DNA of 64,000 nucleotides from Sipunculus nudus (Eukaryota > Annelida > Sipuncula > Golfingiida > Sipunculidae): the NCBI GenBank assembly GCA_026874595.1, contig CM049310.1, positions 50,967,058 through 51,031,057 on the forward strand, in the 5' to 3' direction. A program made the translations under genes and the position numbers. Within the stretch, counting starts at the first letter, position 1. Every line of letters begins with the position of its first letter. The notes below the pieces were generated by a model. It was given only the letters and a program-made list of their open reading frames with translations, had not been told where the DNA came from and ran no database searches. This document shows positions 27,564 to 40,239 of the stretch, piece by piece.

Positions 27564-30136
27564 GTAACTTGAATTTGCACCTCGTGCGCTGTCGAAGTGT
27601 AACATTAATAAGTAGATAGATTAAAACATTCGAATCAGCATACTTACGAGCCATGCTTGTATTCATACGGTCATAAATTCAACAAACATGCGGAGGGGTT
27701 TAACAATATGCTGAGTTATAACAACATTTTTCTCGCTCATGGTAAGTGTTGTTAGAAAGTTTACTGAAAAAGCTAACGATTGGTCTGGTTTATGTCAAGT
27801 GACAGCGTACTTGTAGGCCTTGAGGCGTTGTCAAAAATGACGCAAATATTTGCATCCTCATAACGCCTTAAAATGCGTTCCTCGCTGAAGGATTTAACGG
27901 CAATCTGACATCAAGTACGCTGGTCGTAGACTTTCTAATGTCAGTGGGTCGATATGGCGCTAATTGGTAAGTCACTTTATATGTTTGTTGTATTTCTGAT
28001 CGCATGAATACAAGCATGGCTCTCATTGGTTATTAGACGACTGCAAACTTGCGCGCAATACAGGAAAGTACGCGTTACCATAGAGATGGAATTTCAGTTT
28101 GATTTGTGAGTTCACATGTATTCGTTTTTGTTATTTCATCTCTCGTAGCCAAATGTTAAGGTTATCGACAATGCAATAGGATGGATGAACGTTGCAGTTC
28201 ATTCTACCGTGTGGCTTGTATCACGACTCACAGGCTTACCAACACAATATTAATGCCTTCTGAGTCGTGTATTAACAAATATCTCTGCATAATGCCTTTT
28301 CATGGTGACGAAATAGTAGTAGCCAGTGATCATAGTATAACACTGAACAAGTCAATCCATACGGCATGTGTTCATTGTAATTTCTAATACATAATCATTG
28401 ACCACTACAATGAATGTGATTTTCAATAAAATGGCTGGAATATTTATTCTGCCGCCATACTTATACAGTGAAGACGCATGCACGGACTTAGAATTAAGGC
28501 TTTAAGAACAAAACGGCATGACGTTGGTGCCTTGGTGGTTGATTTGTAGGCCTACAACTTTACATTTGTATTCACGACTTTCGAATTATATTATCATGAT
28601 TGGAACCGCATTCTAAAGATGATTTTGAACAATATAGAAAACTTTGTATAATAAGACTAGGTTATTTATTCTAGAAGATATTTGCATGCTCTCGTAGAAT
28701 TTATTTTATCATTATACCCCTGACTGTTGAACTCAGAGAAATTTAAATGATCCTTTAGATGCATTCTTCAAAATTATTGTCACAGAATTTTCACCCAAAA
28801 TATTAATTGCATTAGCACCTAAAATCTGCACAAAAACAGATTCGTGTGTATCCTCAAATGTTATTTCGTATTTTATGAAAGAACTTTTGCTACTGTTAAA
28901 AAATTAAGAATATTTGCAATGTTATGCAATAGCCAGATATTTGAAGAAAAGTCTCTAATACACATTTATTCTCATTCAGGTTGGGAAAGGATTTAATCGT
29001 GATGGCTGGAGCACTCTAGAAAAGTTTACCCGGGCTTTAACAAAGAGGTACAGCAATGTTTACGTGTGTACAGGACCGCTTTATTTGCCGAGGTATGTTG
29101 CAGGTTCATGTATTTTATATTTGAAAAAAAAAATGTAAAAACAATGAAAATCGTGTGTGCATTAACTTTAAGGTGCTAAACGTGAAATATATCATTAAGA
29201 GACATACATGTGCACAATATTTTGGATTACAGTACAGATGACGATTATGATTAAAACGCAAAAGGAACAAACCGTTAAATTTTGGAGATATTCTAGATCA
29301 CCAGAACAAATTTTCAATTTAAAGGGCTCAGTCCCATTGTTACGGTATTTCATTAAAATAGAGCTTGGTCGGTTTTATCTGGTGGCTTTGTGTTGGACTT
29401 GACATAGGATGGGGTGGTTGAACCGTGACAGGTGTGAAGACCTACACAGCAAGGATTCATGAGGATAATCCTGGTGGGGGTTTTTATGTCTCCAACCACA
29501 TTTCGTTATTATTATTATAATTAGTATTATATTATTATGATTCCGTAACATGGTGACCTACGGACATAAGCATTACAGGTCACGTCCTCTTGCTGTAAGG
29601 CCAGTTTGGGTGAACCGTATGGATATATGTCTAAAGCCATGGCTTTCAATAGACCACTCCTATTTTATAGATTGTAGATGTGGTGCGATACAAATAGTCT
29701 TTACATGTTCATGTATGAGATTAAGCATCGCGTCATTTTGAAGAAGTTGGATTGTTTACGTGGTTATGCATATATATTTCCACGAACGTTGCGGATTGAT
29801 GCAGATGATAGACATATAGACACACAGATAACTAAGGTGCGAATTTTGTTCTGTTACAGAAAAGAGGCGGACGGGAAGTTATACGTAAAGTACGAGGTGA
29901 TTGGTCCAAACCACGTGTCGGTGCCGACTCATTTCTTCAAAGTGATGGTGTGTGAAGCTGAAGACGGGGCGCTGGACCTTCTCTCATTCATCATGCCAAA
30001 CCAAGTTCTCCCGAACGATCTCGACATTAAGAAGTACTTGGTGCCCGTTGATACCATAGAACGGGCAGCAGGACTTTTACTTTTTGATAAAATACCAAAG
30101 AATAAATTTAGGAAAATAAATGGTCTAAAGCTCTGA
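27021..30136 (+). CDS. ENDOG: Endonuclease G, mitochondrial (three coding exons, complete)
   Basis: A mitochondrial DNA/RNA non-specific nuclease of the beta-beta-alpha-metal (SMN) family. It acts in the intermembrane space and can move to the nucleus to cut DNA during cell death. Exons 27021-27563, 28980-29092 and 29860-30136 join in frame to 310 codons; all junctions are GT-AG. The N-terminus (MARWRSVIPLVSVASAGVGV) is a basic/hydrophobic import signal. The catalytic motif DRGHLAAAANH is at residues 152-162 (His155 the general base), followed by SNIAPQ, the metal-binding Asn187 and Glu195 (N-x3-W-x2-LE), then VYVCTGPLYLPR and KYEVIGPNHVSVPTHFFKV. Human length is about 297, so this is full length. 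The ATG has A at -3 and G at +4. The N-terminal 80 residues before YGYPG are somewhat long and Ser/Pro-rich. Confidence 0.96.
27648..28026. mobile_element. Foldback MITE-like element in ENDOG intron 1
   Basis: GAGCCATGCTTGTATTCATA at 27648 is inverted at the other end (ends near 28026), with inverted continuation to ACAACAAACAT. Inner inverted matches include GTTAGAAAGT/ACTTTCTAA and CAGCGTACTTG/CAAGTACGCTG. No coding potential. The target duplication is not clear. Confidence 0.65.
28980..29092 (+). CDS. ENDOG: ENDOG exon 2 (metal-binding Asn, VYVCTGPLYLP)
   Basis: Acceptor CATTCAG, donor AG|GTATGT. It encodes VGKGFNRDGWSTLEKFTRAL and then VYVCTGPLYLPR; it was too short to stand out as an open frame and is identified by homology. 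Confidence 0.95.
29860..30136 (+). CDS. ENDOG: ENDOG exon 3 (C-terminal)
   Basis: Acceptor TGTTACAG, stop TGA at 30134-30136. It encodes KEADGKLYVKYEVIGPNHVS through IERAAGLLLFDKI. No canonical AATAAA is seen in the first few hundred bases downstream. Confidence 0.95.
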
Positions 30137-32043
30137 AAACTTTGAGAAAAGAATTAATATATTTTTGTTATTAATATACATGTCTCTTTTCCCAAATTTT
30201 TACCGATGTTTTCTTGTTCTCATATTCTACATGACCGTCAGCGCTTCTTTCAGCATCTTATGAAACACCATCATCTATATATCTTATTTCGGCTTGATCG
30301 TTACCCGTTTCTGTTTGACTGATAGCAAAATTAAGATAAAACCGATTACCATGAAACTTTATGGAAGAGTCTAACATGAGGCAAAAGAGACCTAATTATC
30401 TTTTGGTGTAGATCAAATTAATAGAGAAAATCCAGTAAAATATTTTGGCTTTGTATTGCTGCTTTTTGGCGCTCTACTGTGATGTTGAATCCTTTGTATA
30501 CTAGCTATTTGACGGCAAAACGGCTTGTACACTTCTTTAATGTGGGCACCCTCTTGGCCAGGCCAAACTGCCCGCTTTATAGAGGTGCCCCATGACGATT
30601 TGGGTCCTCATTATATGGAGGTCATTATCGCAACATAAGTAAAAAAAAGCAGAAAAAACAGGACTGCCCAAAACTGAACCTAGCGTTTATCCATTTCATT
30701 TTCTCTATGACGTCATTTTAAAAATCAAAGCATCGAGCAATTGAACTTGTACTGATAATGATTCAAAATGTCAGGCGCGCGTATTGCTATAAAGATTATG
30801 TATGCAACTCCTCACAAGATACAGCAGTGTCCATCTCTATCAGGGACGGACAGCTTCAGCGCAAAATTATCAATCATGCACTAAAATGGAAATGTAAAGT
30901 TAACCTAAGGTCTAGCACAGTTGAATACTGTAGACGGGTGATCACAGTGTTAATATTTTAACAGTGAATCCCGGGGTCCTGCACTTGCATCCTTTATTGT
31001 GATAATTATTAGAGAAGTTACCGTTGTACATTGGCCAGAATATGGTATTATACGTATTCTTAGACACAGGTCTAGGTTTTATAGGAAGTTACTTACTTCT
31101 TTCGACGAGAAGAAAGTGGCATATACGGGTTTTACGTCGTTTTACAAAATGCACACCTTGTGATACGTTACAGAACATATATGAAAATAATATTTGAATA
31201 TTAATAAATGCTGCAGAAATCAATTGAATTCTTATTTTGTTGTCATATATAGATAATATTCTGTAGTAACTCTGGCATTCATTGTATCCTTTGATAACGA
31301 TTTGATAACAATTTTATATTGATGTTTGAGTAACAAACTATGGAGTTGTCAGTCATGAAGTGGACCAAAATATAACAAAGAGACTCCGCCATCAACAGGC
31401 AACATGAGCGGGTACCGGGTGAACAACCCAACAATGTTTATTGACAAAATTAATGGCAAAAAAACTTATATCTAAAAAATCGATCCATAAGTTGTGTGGC
31501 TGTGGGTCAATTTTTTACTGATCAAAATTTAAAATTTAAGTTTTAGGGTAGAAAGAAACATGATAAAGGAAAATCAAAAATGTTTTTGGGATATTTTCAA
31601 GTAGTTTAATATTAGTCCATCAAAAGGTGGCTTACTGTAATTGGGTGCTTAAAATTGCTAAATTTTAAAAATTGTTTTAACTTTAAAATGTTACAAAATC
31701 ATGTTAAAATAAATGAAAAGTTAAAAAATTGTATATATCGAATATCGATTTCAATCTTTTCGATTTTTTAAGATGTAGGGATTTTGACAATTATAATAAA
31801 TTTAAGTGATTTTTTTTTCTTATGACACTTTATGCCCCGGACTTATATAAGATTTCCACTTCTTGGTTGCATGCAGATGATAGTCAGTCAATAATCATAT
31901 TGATGATATCCTGATTCACATTAAAATAACAACAAACGGTTTAACATCAAATAGAACTTTATTATTTAATGATAACAGCAGCAAGAAGTATAAATTTTAA
32001 AGCGTCAATAACTGTTGATCTGCTCGATCATGTCGAAGAATAC

Positions 32044-32092
<49 letters not shown>

Positions 32093-33648
32093 AAAGAAAA
32101 CATGAACTGTTACAAAACGGAATAAATAAAAATACATTTCAAAGTGTATAGTTCGATAAAGCTTTCACGTCAGATGGCAAGTGCTTAAACAGAGGCCTTA
32201 CATAGGTGTTTATATATTCCTGAATTACAATAAATATGGTGCATTTGATATAATTGACATGAATTGCCAAAGAGGCATTAATTAATATATTTCACTGTAA
32301 TGCAGTTTATGAACTTGCGATATTCAGACAGAAGCAGTTTTACTTCAACAGATTAAAAAAAAATGAAACCACCAATGGGTCTTGTTTCATTCTGATTTTC
32401 TTAAGAAATCAAGACAAAATTAAAGAAACAAGATAAACTGTGTATCAGGTGGCATTTCATACTGTTTCATAAGAAACAGTGTGTTCAGTTATTGACAAAA
32501 CAGTTGTGTACTGCAATAAATGATGATATTTTGGTTCCCAGCGTCATAAGCACTCAACTCATGATGTCCTCAGCGTCCCCCCCCCCCCTTCCCCGAATTT
32601 TCTTCCCATACCTCAATGAATTGCCTGACGTATTATACTTCCTTTCAGCGCCCCTGTCTTTCTGTCTTTTTTCCGCGACACATCTTTCAAAACAACTTTT
32701 TTTCGGGACCAAAAGCTTAAGAAGACAACCAGTAATTAATTTCTAGTAAAATTCATTGAAAATATAATTATATTTACTCAACGCCCTATTGTCTTGTGAT
32801 TGCAACGCTTGCATGGTCTTCAATGGCATCCTTGCAAAATTGCGCTCATTGAGCCATCTATGTTGTGGAGTGATGTCATTAGTCATTATTCTCCCGATCA
32901 CGTTGTGATTACGGCTTCGGTTTACTTGTCGTTGAACCGTCCATTTTTCGAAGTCTTGTTCAAGTTAATGCCATTGATAAACATCTTGTACAAGTCCCAT
33001 AATATTGCCAAGTTTCTCATATTATATTTTTTCAACTACAATGAGATAAAGAATTATTTTCCGTTAATTATTCATTTAAGTGCGTTTAGACATGGTTTTT
33101 TTGTGGACAGCTGGTTGCTAGATTTCACTAAAGCGCTACTTGGTCAAAAACAAAATGGCGTCTATTAAATGACGAAATCAGTGTCAATTTTTTTCGCTTT
33201 TCAAAAACATATGCGGGTTCTGTTTTATGAATAAAGTTGGCGAACAGATTTGGAGATCTACAATGAGACTGTTTATCTGAATTTTCCTATTAAGCTTGTT
33301 GTGGTTTTGTGTTAATTAAGGCATAGTGACCCTGAAGCGTCTTTGGTTCTACTCAATGTCCAGTTATACTTATGCCACGTCTACCGATGCATAGACCCCG
33401 GATTTTTAATTTCGTATGAGGGCCTTATAAACCATCTTCTGTCGGTGCAAAACAAACAGCCGTTCTCGGTTCAGCTTGGTCCGACAACTGGTTTAACCAA
33501 AAGCTCTGTTCCAAGGCACCAAAACGCATTTGGTCGTAACCAAGCGAACAACCAAACTTTGGTAAGAGCGCCAAAACACTCCTTAGTTTGGATCAATTCG
33601 TTGGGCAAGTTGACATGGGCAGTGGGATAAACAACTGTATGTTAAAAA
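30137..33648. other. Intergenic region between ENDOG and TRPV-like gene (convergent)
   Basis: The two genes converge here. No gene recognised. A TA microsatellite is at 32057-32089 and a C run at about 32579-32588. An ATTAAA polyadenylation-like signal for the minus-strand gene is at the complement of 33405-33410, about 240 bases after its stop. The frame 32800-33168 is open but has no recognisable homology. Confidence 0.6.
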
Positions 33649-35952
33649 TCATTGGTCGTTAACTTCCATTAAATATACGTATCGCTTGTAGATTTTCCCA
33701 CCTGGGAGGGCGACCTGCTGAATGCGTCTCTCCCAGGCTCGTGGAGGCGACAGCTGTAGACACACCGGTAATATCCACTCTATCATCAGTATGTCACTGG
33801 TTCGTAACTTCAAACACATCAGCGTGGCATTCTTTGATATCAGCGTGAATGTGTCCGTCATCGTGGCGATCAACATGTTCATAAGCAAGATGTTACACAG
33901 CACAACAAATGCGATAAAAAGCAGCCGGCAGTATGTGTTATAGTAGCTTGTATTAAGAGCTTTAAATTCTGATAAGCCCAGAGCGAGTTTGAAAAACGCC
34001 ATCATCGTGCTGTTAATGTCATCGAACTCTGCGGGAGGGAACAGGTTATCGGAGAATAGAGTGAAGGCAGCCATCGCGAAGGCGAGGATAATGATTATAA
34101 TGATGATCATGAACCGGAGAATGTCTCCAAGCAGGATTTTATGGTACATGATGGAGAAAAAACCGGTTGCTCTGAAACTTTTAGTGAATAAAATCATGTG
34201 CATCCAACCAAGCAGGAGGGAGGTTGAGAGTAACACGAGTTTGGCCTCATGTCTGGTGATTTTACACAAGCAATAGGCCAAAGTGGTGGCTCCAAACACA
34301 ACCATGTTTTCAGCCATTAAAGTGTTAAACATCCACAAAGTGTCAATACAACCCATGCCCAGGCGTCTGCTGATTCTCACGATGGACAAACACACAAATA
34401 CGCCGAAGACCAAGTAGAATATAGATATTCCCATGATAACGTAATCAGTGTTCGTGATCCGGAAGCGTGCGGGAGGATCGCCAGCAGCAAGAGATTGGTT
34501 GGGGTCGATTCCCATTGCAGTGCCTTCTGTTCCTCTCCTAGGCAAAATATTAAGGCTGAAGAAAATGATAAAAGCGAGATGGAACAGTCCCCATGCCACA
34601 TAATGGAGTCGATGTCGCGCCCACTTGTGTTCCAGTAGAGCTTTTATAGGTGGTATAGTGAGACAATCCAAAGTACGGTCCCTGTAGAGCATAGCGACTG
34701 CTTCTAACACGGAGGGATGCTTTCCAAACTGGCTCAGAAGAGGGTCTATTTCCGACATGTCGTAAAAGGCTACCCCTTGACTACTGAGGTGATGGTGAGG
34801 AAACCTGTACACACCGTTTAGGCTCAGGATTCGTTGGACAATGTCCTTGCCTCCCATTTTACACGCCAGCCTGAGCGGTGTAAAGCCATTATTGTCATGG
34901 TTTTTAAATAGCAACAGAAGTTGTGCTAGTTGTATGGACTTGCCTTGGTCTGCTTTGGACTTCTCTATTTTTCTGCTTTTTTCTCTCCACTTTCCCAAAC
35001 GTTTCAACACCAACTCGAACATTTTGCAAACACCTTCCTCTTTACTTTCGTTTTTACACTGCGACGCTAAGAAATGCATGACATTATAGCCCCTTGCGTC
35101 CTTCCTGTCCAGTTCACACCCAAAAGACACAAGCAAATCTAACATCTCCTCGTCTTCATTAACAAGAGCAATATGAAGCGGCAACTGCGCTTCTCGAAGA
35201 ACTGATCCCATTGCTATACTGTGTAACATTTGATACCTGTCACTGTCAGACACTCTCTTAAGTATGGCATTAACCAAGTTCATCTGCTTTGACACTACAG
35301 CAAGATGGATCGGAAAGCAGCCTTTAAAACGTTTTCCTTTACCGTCTGTCCATAGTAATTTCATAGGGCCGTCTGCGATGATTTTCTCTGCGACCCCTTT
35401 ACTGCCACACAGGATAGCCTCATGCAGAACTGGTAGACCTTCACCAAGGTCCAGTTCCAGAATATCCGGTGACAAACCAAGCCACATCATAATGCTACAC
35501 ACATCATCCGACAAACATATGGCTTTCAATTCTTCAGCAGCTTTCTGCATAGAAAAGCATTCCAACTTGGGAGGTCTTTGGTATTCCTGGAAATAACCAT
35601 TTGAAACCGAATCATACGACAAAGTAGTGTCAACTGTCAACTCGCTTTCCAGCTCTGAACTGAAGGGTTCAATACTAGCGCGCCTCCGTCTTCCTCTACA
35701 GCTCCGTTTACATGCCAACAAATGTGTAAACATGCACGGTAGATGTATAAAGAAAGATAGGATTTGTTGCAATAATATGAACATGTACCTGATTTTGTAG
35801 GGAGAACCAATGTATTCTATTTCACTTGATCGTACCCTTGCTCCGCCGGTCATACTGACAAATCTGGCTGTCATCTCGAGTCCTTCACTCCTTTCATTCT
35901 CTCTCAATGTCTTCTCGATGTCGGTCACTTCCGTTTCCGTATTTTCCGCCAT
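33649..35952 (-). CDS. TRPV-like cation channel, single coding exon
   Basis: A six-transmembrane cation channel subunit of the plasma membrane, 767 residues, TRPV-like. Ankyrin-type repeats occupy about residues 170-380 (for example LPVLHEAILCGS, FPIHLAVVSKQMNLV, LPLHIALVNEDEEML, YNVMHFLA, FTPLRLACKMG). Membrane segments: about 452-470, 502-525, 541-562, 568-588, 611-634 and 674-698. The pore loop is FKLALGLSEFKAL (654-666) before S6 with NILLMNMLIATMTDTF. After S6, the block LRTSDILMIEWILP matches the TRPV consensus around ILDIE(K/R)SFP. The ATG has A at -3 and G at +4. Unusual points: no introns in the coding region, an extra hydrophobic stretch at residues 54-76 near the N-terminus, and a poly-Ile tract in S5. 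Which TRPV subgroup it belongs to is unclear; molluscan TRPV expansions would be the first comparison. Confidence 0.9.
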   Translation of the reverse strand: MAENTETEVTDIEKTLRENERSEGLEMTARFVSMTGGARVRSSEIEYIGSPYKIRYMFILLQQILSFFIHLPCMFTHLLACKRSCRGRRRRASIEPFSSELESELTVDTTLSYDSVSNGYFQEYQRPPKLECFSMQKAAEELKAICLSDDVCSIMMWLGLSPDILELDLGEGLPVLHEAILCGSKGVAEKIIADGPMKLLWTDGKGKRFKGCFPIHLAVVSKQMNLVNAILKRVSDSDRYQMLHSIAMGSVLREAQLPLHIALVNEDEEMLDLLVSFGCELDRKDARGYNVMHFLASQCKNESKEEGVCKMFELVLKRLGKWREKSRKIEKSKADQGKSIQLAQLLLLFKNHDNNGFTPLRLACKMGGKDIVQRILSLNGVYRFPHHHLSSQGVAFYDMSEIDPLLSQFGKHPSVLEAVAMLYRDRTLDCLTIPPIKALLEHKWARHRLHYVAWGLFHLAFIIFFSLNILPRRGTEGTAMGIDPNQSLAAGDPPARFRITNTDYVIMGISIFYLVFGVFVCLSIVRISRRLGMGCIDTLWMFNTLMAENMVVFGATTLAYCLCKITRHEAKLVLLSTSLLLGWMHMILFTKSFRATGFFSIMYHKILLGDILRFMIIIIIIILAFAMAAFTLFSDNLFPPAEFDDINSTMMAFFKLALGLSEFKALNTSYYNTYCRLLFIAFVVLCNILLMNMLIATMTDTFTLISKNATLMCLKLRTSDILMIEWILPVCLQLSPPRAWERRIQQVALPGGKIYKRYVYLMEVNDQ

Positions 35953-36126
35953 GATGCAAGTCCAGGTATCCTATAATGCAATTCAACAAATTTACTCAGT
36001 GGCTTACTTGAAATTCTTCTGCTGAAAATTTGAGCAATAGTTCACAATCCAAAGTGTACCTGGTAAAGTCTTTTGAAATATAACGTCAACTAGTAACAGA
36101 GTACGATGCTACTACCTTTAGAATCA

Positions 36127-36137
36127 CTTTATATAGG
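36127..36137 (-). promoter_or_regulatory. TATA box upstream of TRPV-like gene
   Basis: On the minus strand the sequence reads CCTATATAAAG, a strong TATA match, about 175 bases before the start codon. A start site some 30 bases downstream would give a leader of about 150 bases. This is a motif match only. Confidence 0.5.
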
Positions 36138-39100
36138 AAAATCAAACTTACAGACTTATTTTGTTTTTTTGTCGGGTAGATCCTATCACAGCGAGTAAAC
36201 ATCCTACGGTTTGCTTCAACCGCAGCTGTTCCCTACGTTTGCCCCCGTTTCGATGTTATCTGATAACGACAAAGCACTAAACCCTGCTCAGTCCTTGCAA
36301 TTTTATTTGTATCCTGTTAACTTATGAATAATGTCAGAATCAGTCAGTTCTAAACAGCTATCATCATGAACCTACGCAATCTAAATAACTTAAGCTTCAT
36401 GGGCTTTGCGCTTTTCCATAAGGTTCATTCGCACGAGACAGAGACATGAAACGTACCAAAGCAAAACCTTTCGATCTGCGTCTTGTTTACATAGTTAATT
36501 GTCATACATCATCGGGGACCGTGACAGTCATCGTTCAGGTATCCCGGCAGGCTTATAGTTATGAAATTATTATCACCGGCTGGATCTTCAGATACCCGCT
36601 CTCCTGTCAGGGAAAGTCGGTCAGCTACAAGAAGCACTTGACAGGGGATGAGAAGGATTTACGCGACGTAGCTGCTCGCACGAACCGTGTCTGGTGGCAC
36701 CCTCCTTCATTCATCTCGCTTCCGCCAGGGCGCGCGTAATGATCCCCAGCCAAATGTTCGTTTCATCGATTGTTTGCTTAAAGTTTTCCACTGCCAGGCA
36801 ACGACGTCATAATTTTCCGTGGTCGTTCATATTTCAAGTTATCTTTCCCTTCATCATTGCGATAACCTATAAATCAGGTGGTTATTAAATTTTGCGATTT
36901 ACCGCTTAGGTCAAAGGCATCAATTATGCTCCGCATCTGAGGTATTCAAAATCATTTAATAATTTGTCATAAAAGATATGGAAAATAATATACTGAGGTA
37001 CTTTCATTTAAATTTATTGTCGCCATATGTAAAAAATCCACAAAGATTTCACTGTTTATCATCAGTTAGTCAATGTTTAGACTGAAACAGGAAAAAACAA
37101 GTGAGACGATGTATCAAGTACATTGTCCATCGTAAAAACCATAATAAATCTGCCTTGGTTTCAAGAAAAGCTAAATATTCCTGAAACATAAGAGGTAAGA
37201 AGGAAAATGAAACAAAAATTTGAAGGAATTCACTTTCCTTTCTTTAGTAAGGGGGACATTAAGTGTAGCACAGTTAGATATTTTGTTCATCGTCTTGTTT
37301 GTTAAATCAGGTCATCTATACGGCGTTGCTACTCGTTGCCAATGTCTGTGTGTATTGGTGGTATGATGATCCCCTCTGGTCGGCCCACCTGGAGAAAAAC
37401 AGTCCCTAGGAACGCTAAAATAGGAACCCTGGTGGAAGACTTGTTTGTCTGGCGCGGACAGTTAATAACAACAGAAAGCAAAAAAAAAAAAAAAAAAAAA
37501 ATGACCAACAGAATACTTACCATATAAGCTTAATGCATAAAATGCATTATCTTTAAAAGAAATTCTGCGTGGCCTAGAATATAAATTTTAAAATAAATGT
37601 TTCTTTGTGGGGGCCTGCGCGACTCCGGCTTAAAAAAATCAATGATTATTGAGTCCTGCGTGACCACACCTCTCAATGTATTTTAATATCATTTAACCAC
37701 TTAAACCCAAGCTAGAAGTGAAAGACGAAAAAGCATCCTACATCAAGAGCGGATAGAGGAAGTTAGAAGGGGGGGGGGGGGGGCAAGTGGGTCATGAATG
37801 ACACAAGATTTTATTAATAAATGTGCCCTTTTTCGGTTTCAAGCGTTGTTTTTTTCTATTTCATATTTAAATTTTAAAAAAATGGAGGCGTCCCCTTGAT
37901 CCGCCCCTGTGCATTGCCAATCTAGTATATTTGTATTTAAAAATGCCGATTTTATACGGATGATCAATCAACCAAAAGTACTACCTTTGGCACCATGGAC
38001 TGAATTAAAATAATCTGTTTCTTATTTACATCATGTGATTTATCTGAAAAGAGATTCCGTTTCTTGGTATGGTTTTATAAAAGAGACCATACCAATAACA
38101 ACAATTTTATATTTTTATCTTGTATCGACTATTTCATTTTTAACTCTTGTATTTTAATATTCTAAATGTGGTGTTTTTTATATTTGCATCTATTTGCATG
38201 TAGGAAAAGTCTTAACTTTTTTTGTCTGTCTGTTCTATGGACGAGTTTTGGTTAAATTCCGAACAGAATTTCCATTCGTTAATGAATAAAATTCGGTAAA
38301 ACGTCCCTGAAAAGTTTCTTTTTTGTCGTAATAGTAAAACGATGATTAAGTTTTATCAAAGGTCAACTAGAGAAAAGTCTCATTAAAAGAGTGGATGATA
38401 AAAATTGCTATAGTTAACTCGAAACGTAGATTCACAACAATAGGTTGCTGAAATGTGGTTAATGTATACACCTCTATTTAGGCACTTAATATAAGAAAAT
38501 AGTCATTTGAGTATTCCAGTCGTTTTATTCAAGTCTCGGTATGCTGGATTTTTAAATCGGCAAGTCTCTCGGAATGTAAGCAAAACATTTTGTGCCAGGT
38601 AAGGCATATGCCAAAGAATAAGTAATACAATTTCCAATGACCCGTCCTCTCACCTAAGTTCAATGAAATCTGTTTAGACATTTGAAGATATTGTTTCGAA
38701 AAACAGGCATTCAAACATCGTTGGTCACACATATATATCCTGATCTACCTCATTTGGCGGATGTAATAAGATACATGTACAGCAAAACACCCTTTAATAT
38801 ATAACAAGAGACAGCGATTATTCATTAGTATCATGTATATTCGAGAACAGTTTTCAAACTGTGAATGCGTATAATAAATTAATTTATCAATTACGAATGT
38901 GGAAAGCATGAATTGTACTATCATGAATATGTACCGAGGTCATTGAAGCATTGTGGGCAGTGTCATGTAAACAAGAACTTATATACAAATAGCTGTTTCA
39001 TGTATAAACGGCAGATGGCGGTTTTTACTATAGCACAGCACATACGTAATCCATAAGCAACGCGTTAATTGATCCTTTATTTCAAATGTAGAATATTACT

Positions 39101-40200
39101 TAATAATCCTTAAATTATTGTAGAACCAAACCATATTCTCGGGACAACTGTAATTATCACAAATGAGTGCAGTTCTTTCCCGAATGTTTCTAGTCCACGT
39201 AACCAATCATTGTAATTAATGATTAATGAAAAAATTGTAATTAATGTAATTAATGAGATAAAAATATTTTATTACCTTTGCGTGTATTGGTGATCACTGG
39301 GCTGGAAATCATTTGGTGGGAAATCATTGAGTATATAAAACGTCTTTTAAATTCTAAGCTGACTAATTACCAAACCAATTAAGGAAGGATTCTCACTCAA
39401 ATCATTTTAAAATCGTTTACTAACATTTTGAAAACTATCAATATGTTACCTAGGAAAGGCTGTCTGATTCAGTACTTTACATTACCAAAAGTCGTTTCTG
39501 ATCTTGCTGCATTTATGAAAAGGTCACATGAGGTTTCAAAAAGAAAACGGGGCTGGGGGCTAAATACACCAGAACAAGACGGCTTATTCAGTGATATGTA
39601 TTCCCTAATCAGCTGGACTGATTTAAACAACATCCCTGGCACCCCCCCCCCCCCCTTAACTCTTAAAGCAATCCAAAAGTTGTTTAAATTCATAACATAA
39701 CCCATAAAGTATTCATTTATTTAAATACGGTACAATTGTTTTTTTTTCTGATTGTATTCATAATTTTTCACTTTTGATAATTCTTTGACAGTGGAGAACA
39801 ATGGAAAATGACGGGGAAAAGGAGTAGGAGTTATCGGCTTTACAAACGACCTCGAAAAGGCAGGACTAAAATGATCAATTTAGAATATCACGTTCGCCGC
39901 TTGTTAAACTGTTTCCGCTGAACCACCGACAACCGGCCGTGAACCATCATACGTACCAGCAGTTATCATTAAAATCGCCACGTGGTGAAGTACATACGTA
40001 AAGTCAGTTATGAATGATTCGTAGGAGCAGGTGGAAGGTTTCTCAGGAGCCAGAGAACTCCCATCAATCACAGAATTAGGTATGTGAGCTTTCCTTTGTG
40101 TGTGGGACTTGAGATTTTAATATGGGCTTCCCTTATGCCACAATCGTTAAACCGATCTAGTATCAGAGACTGCTATACTTGGTTGGTCGCAAATCCTTAT

Positions 40201-40239
<39 letters not shown>

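Noticed and set aside
32800-33168. 122-codon plus-strand open frame
   Set aside because: No domain, signal or splice context; hydrophobic composition is expected by chance in AT-rich DNA.
33722-35596. Several plus-strand open frames (for example 33989-34276 and 35264-35596)
   Set aside because: Antisense shadows of the TRPV-like coding exon.
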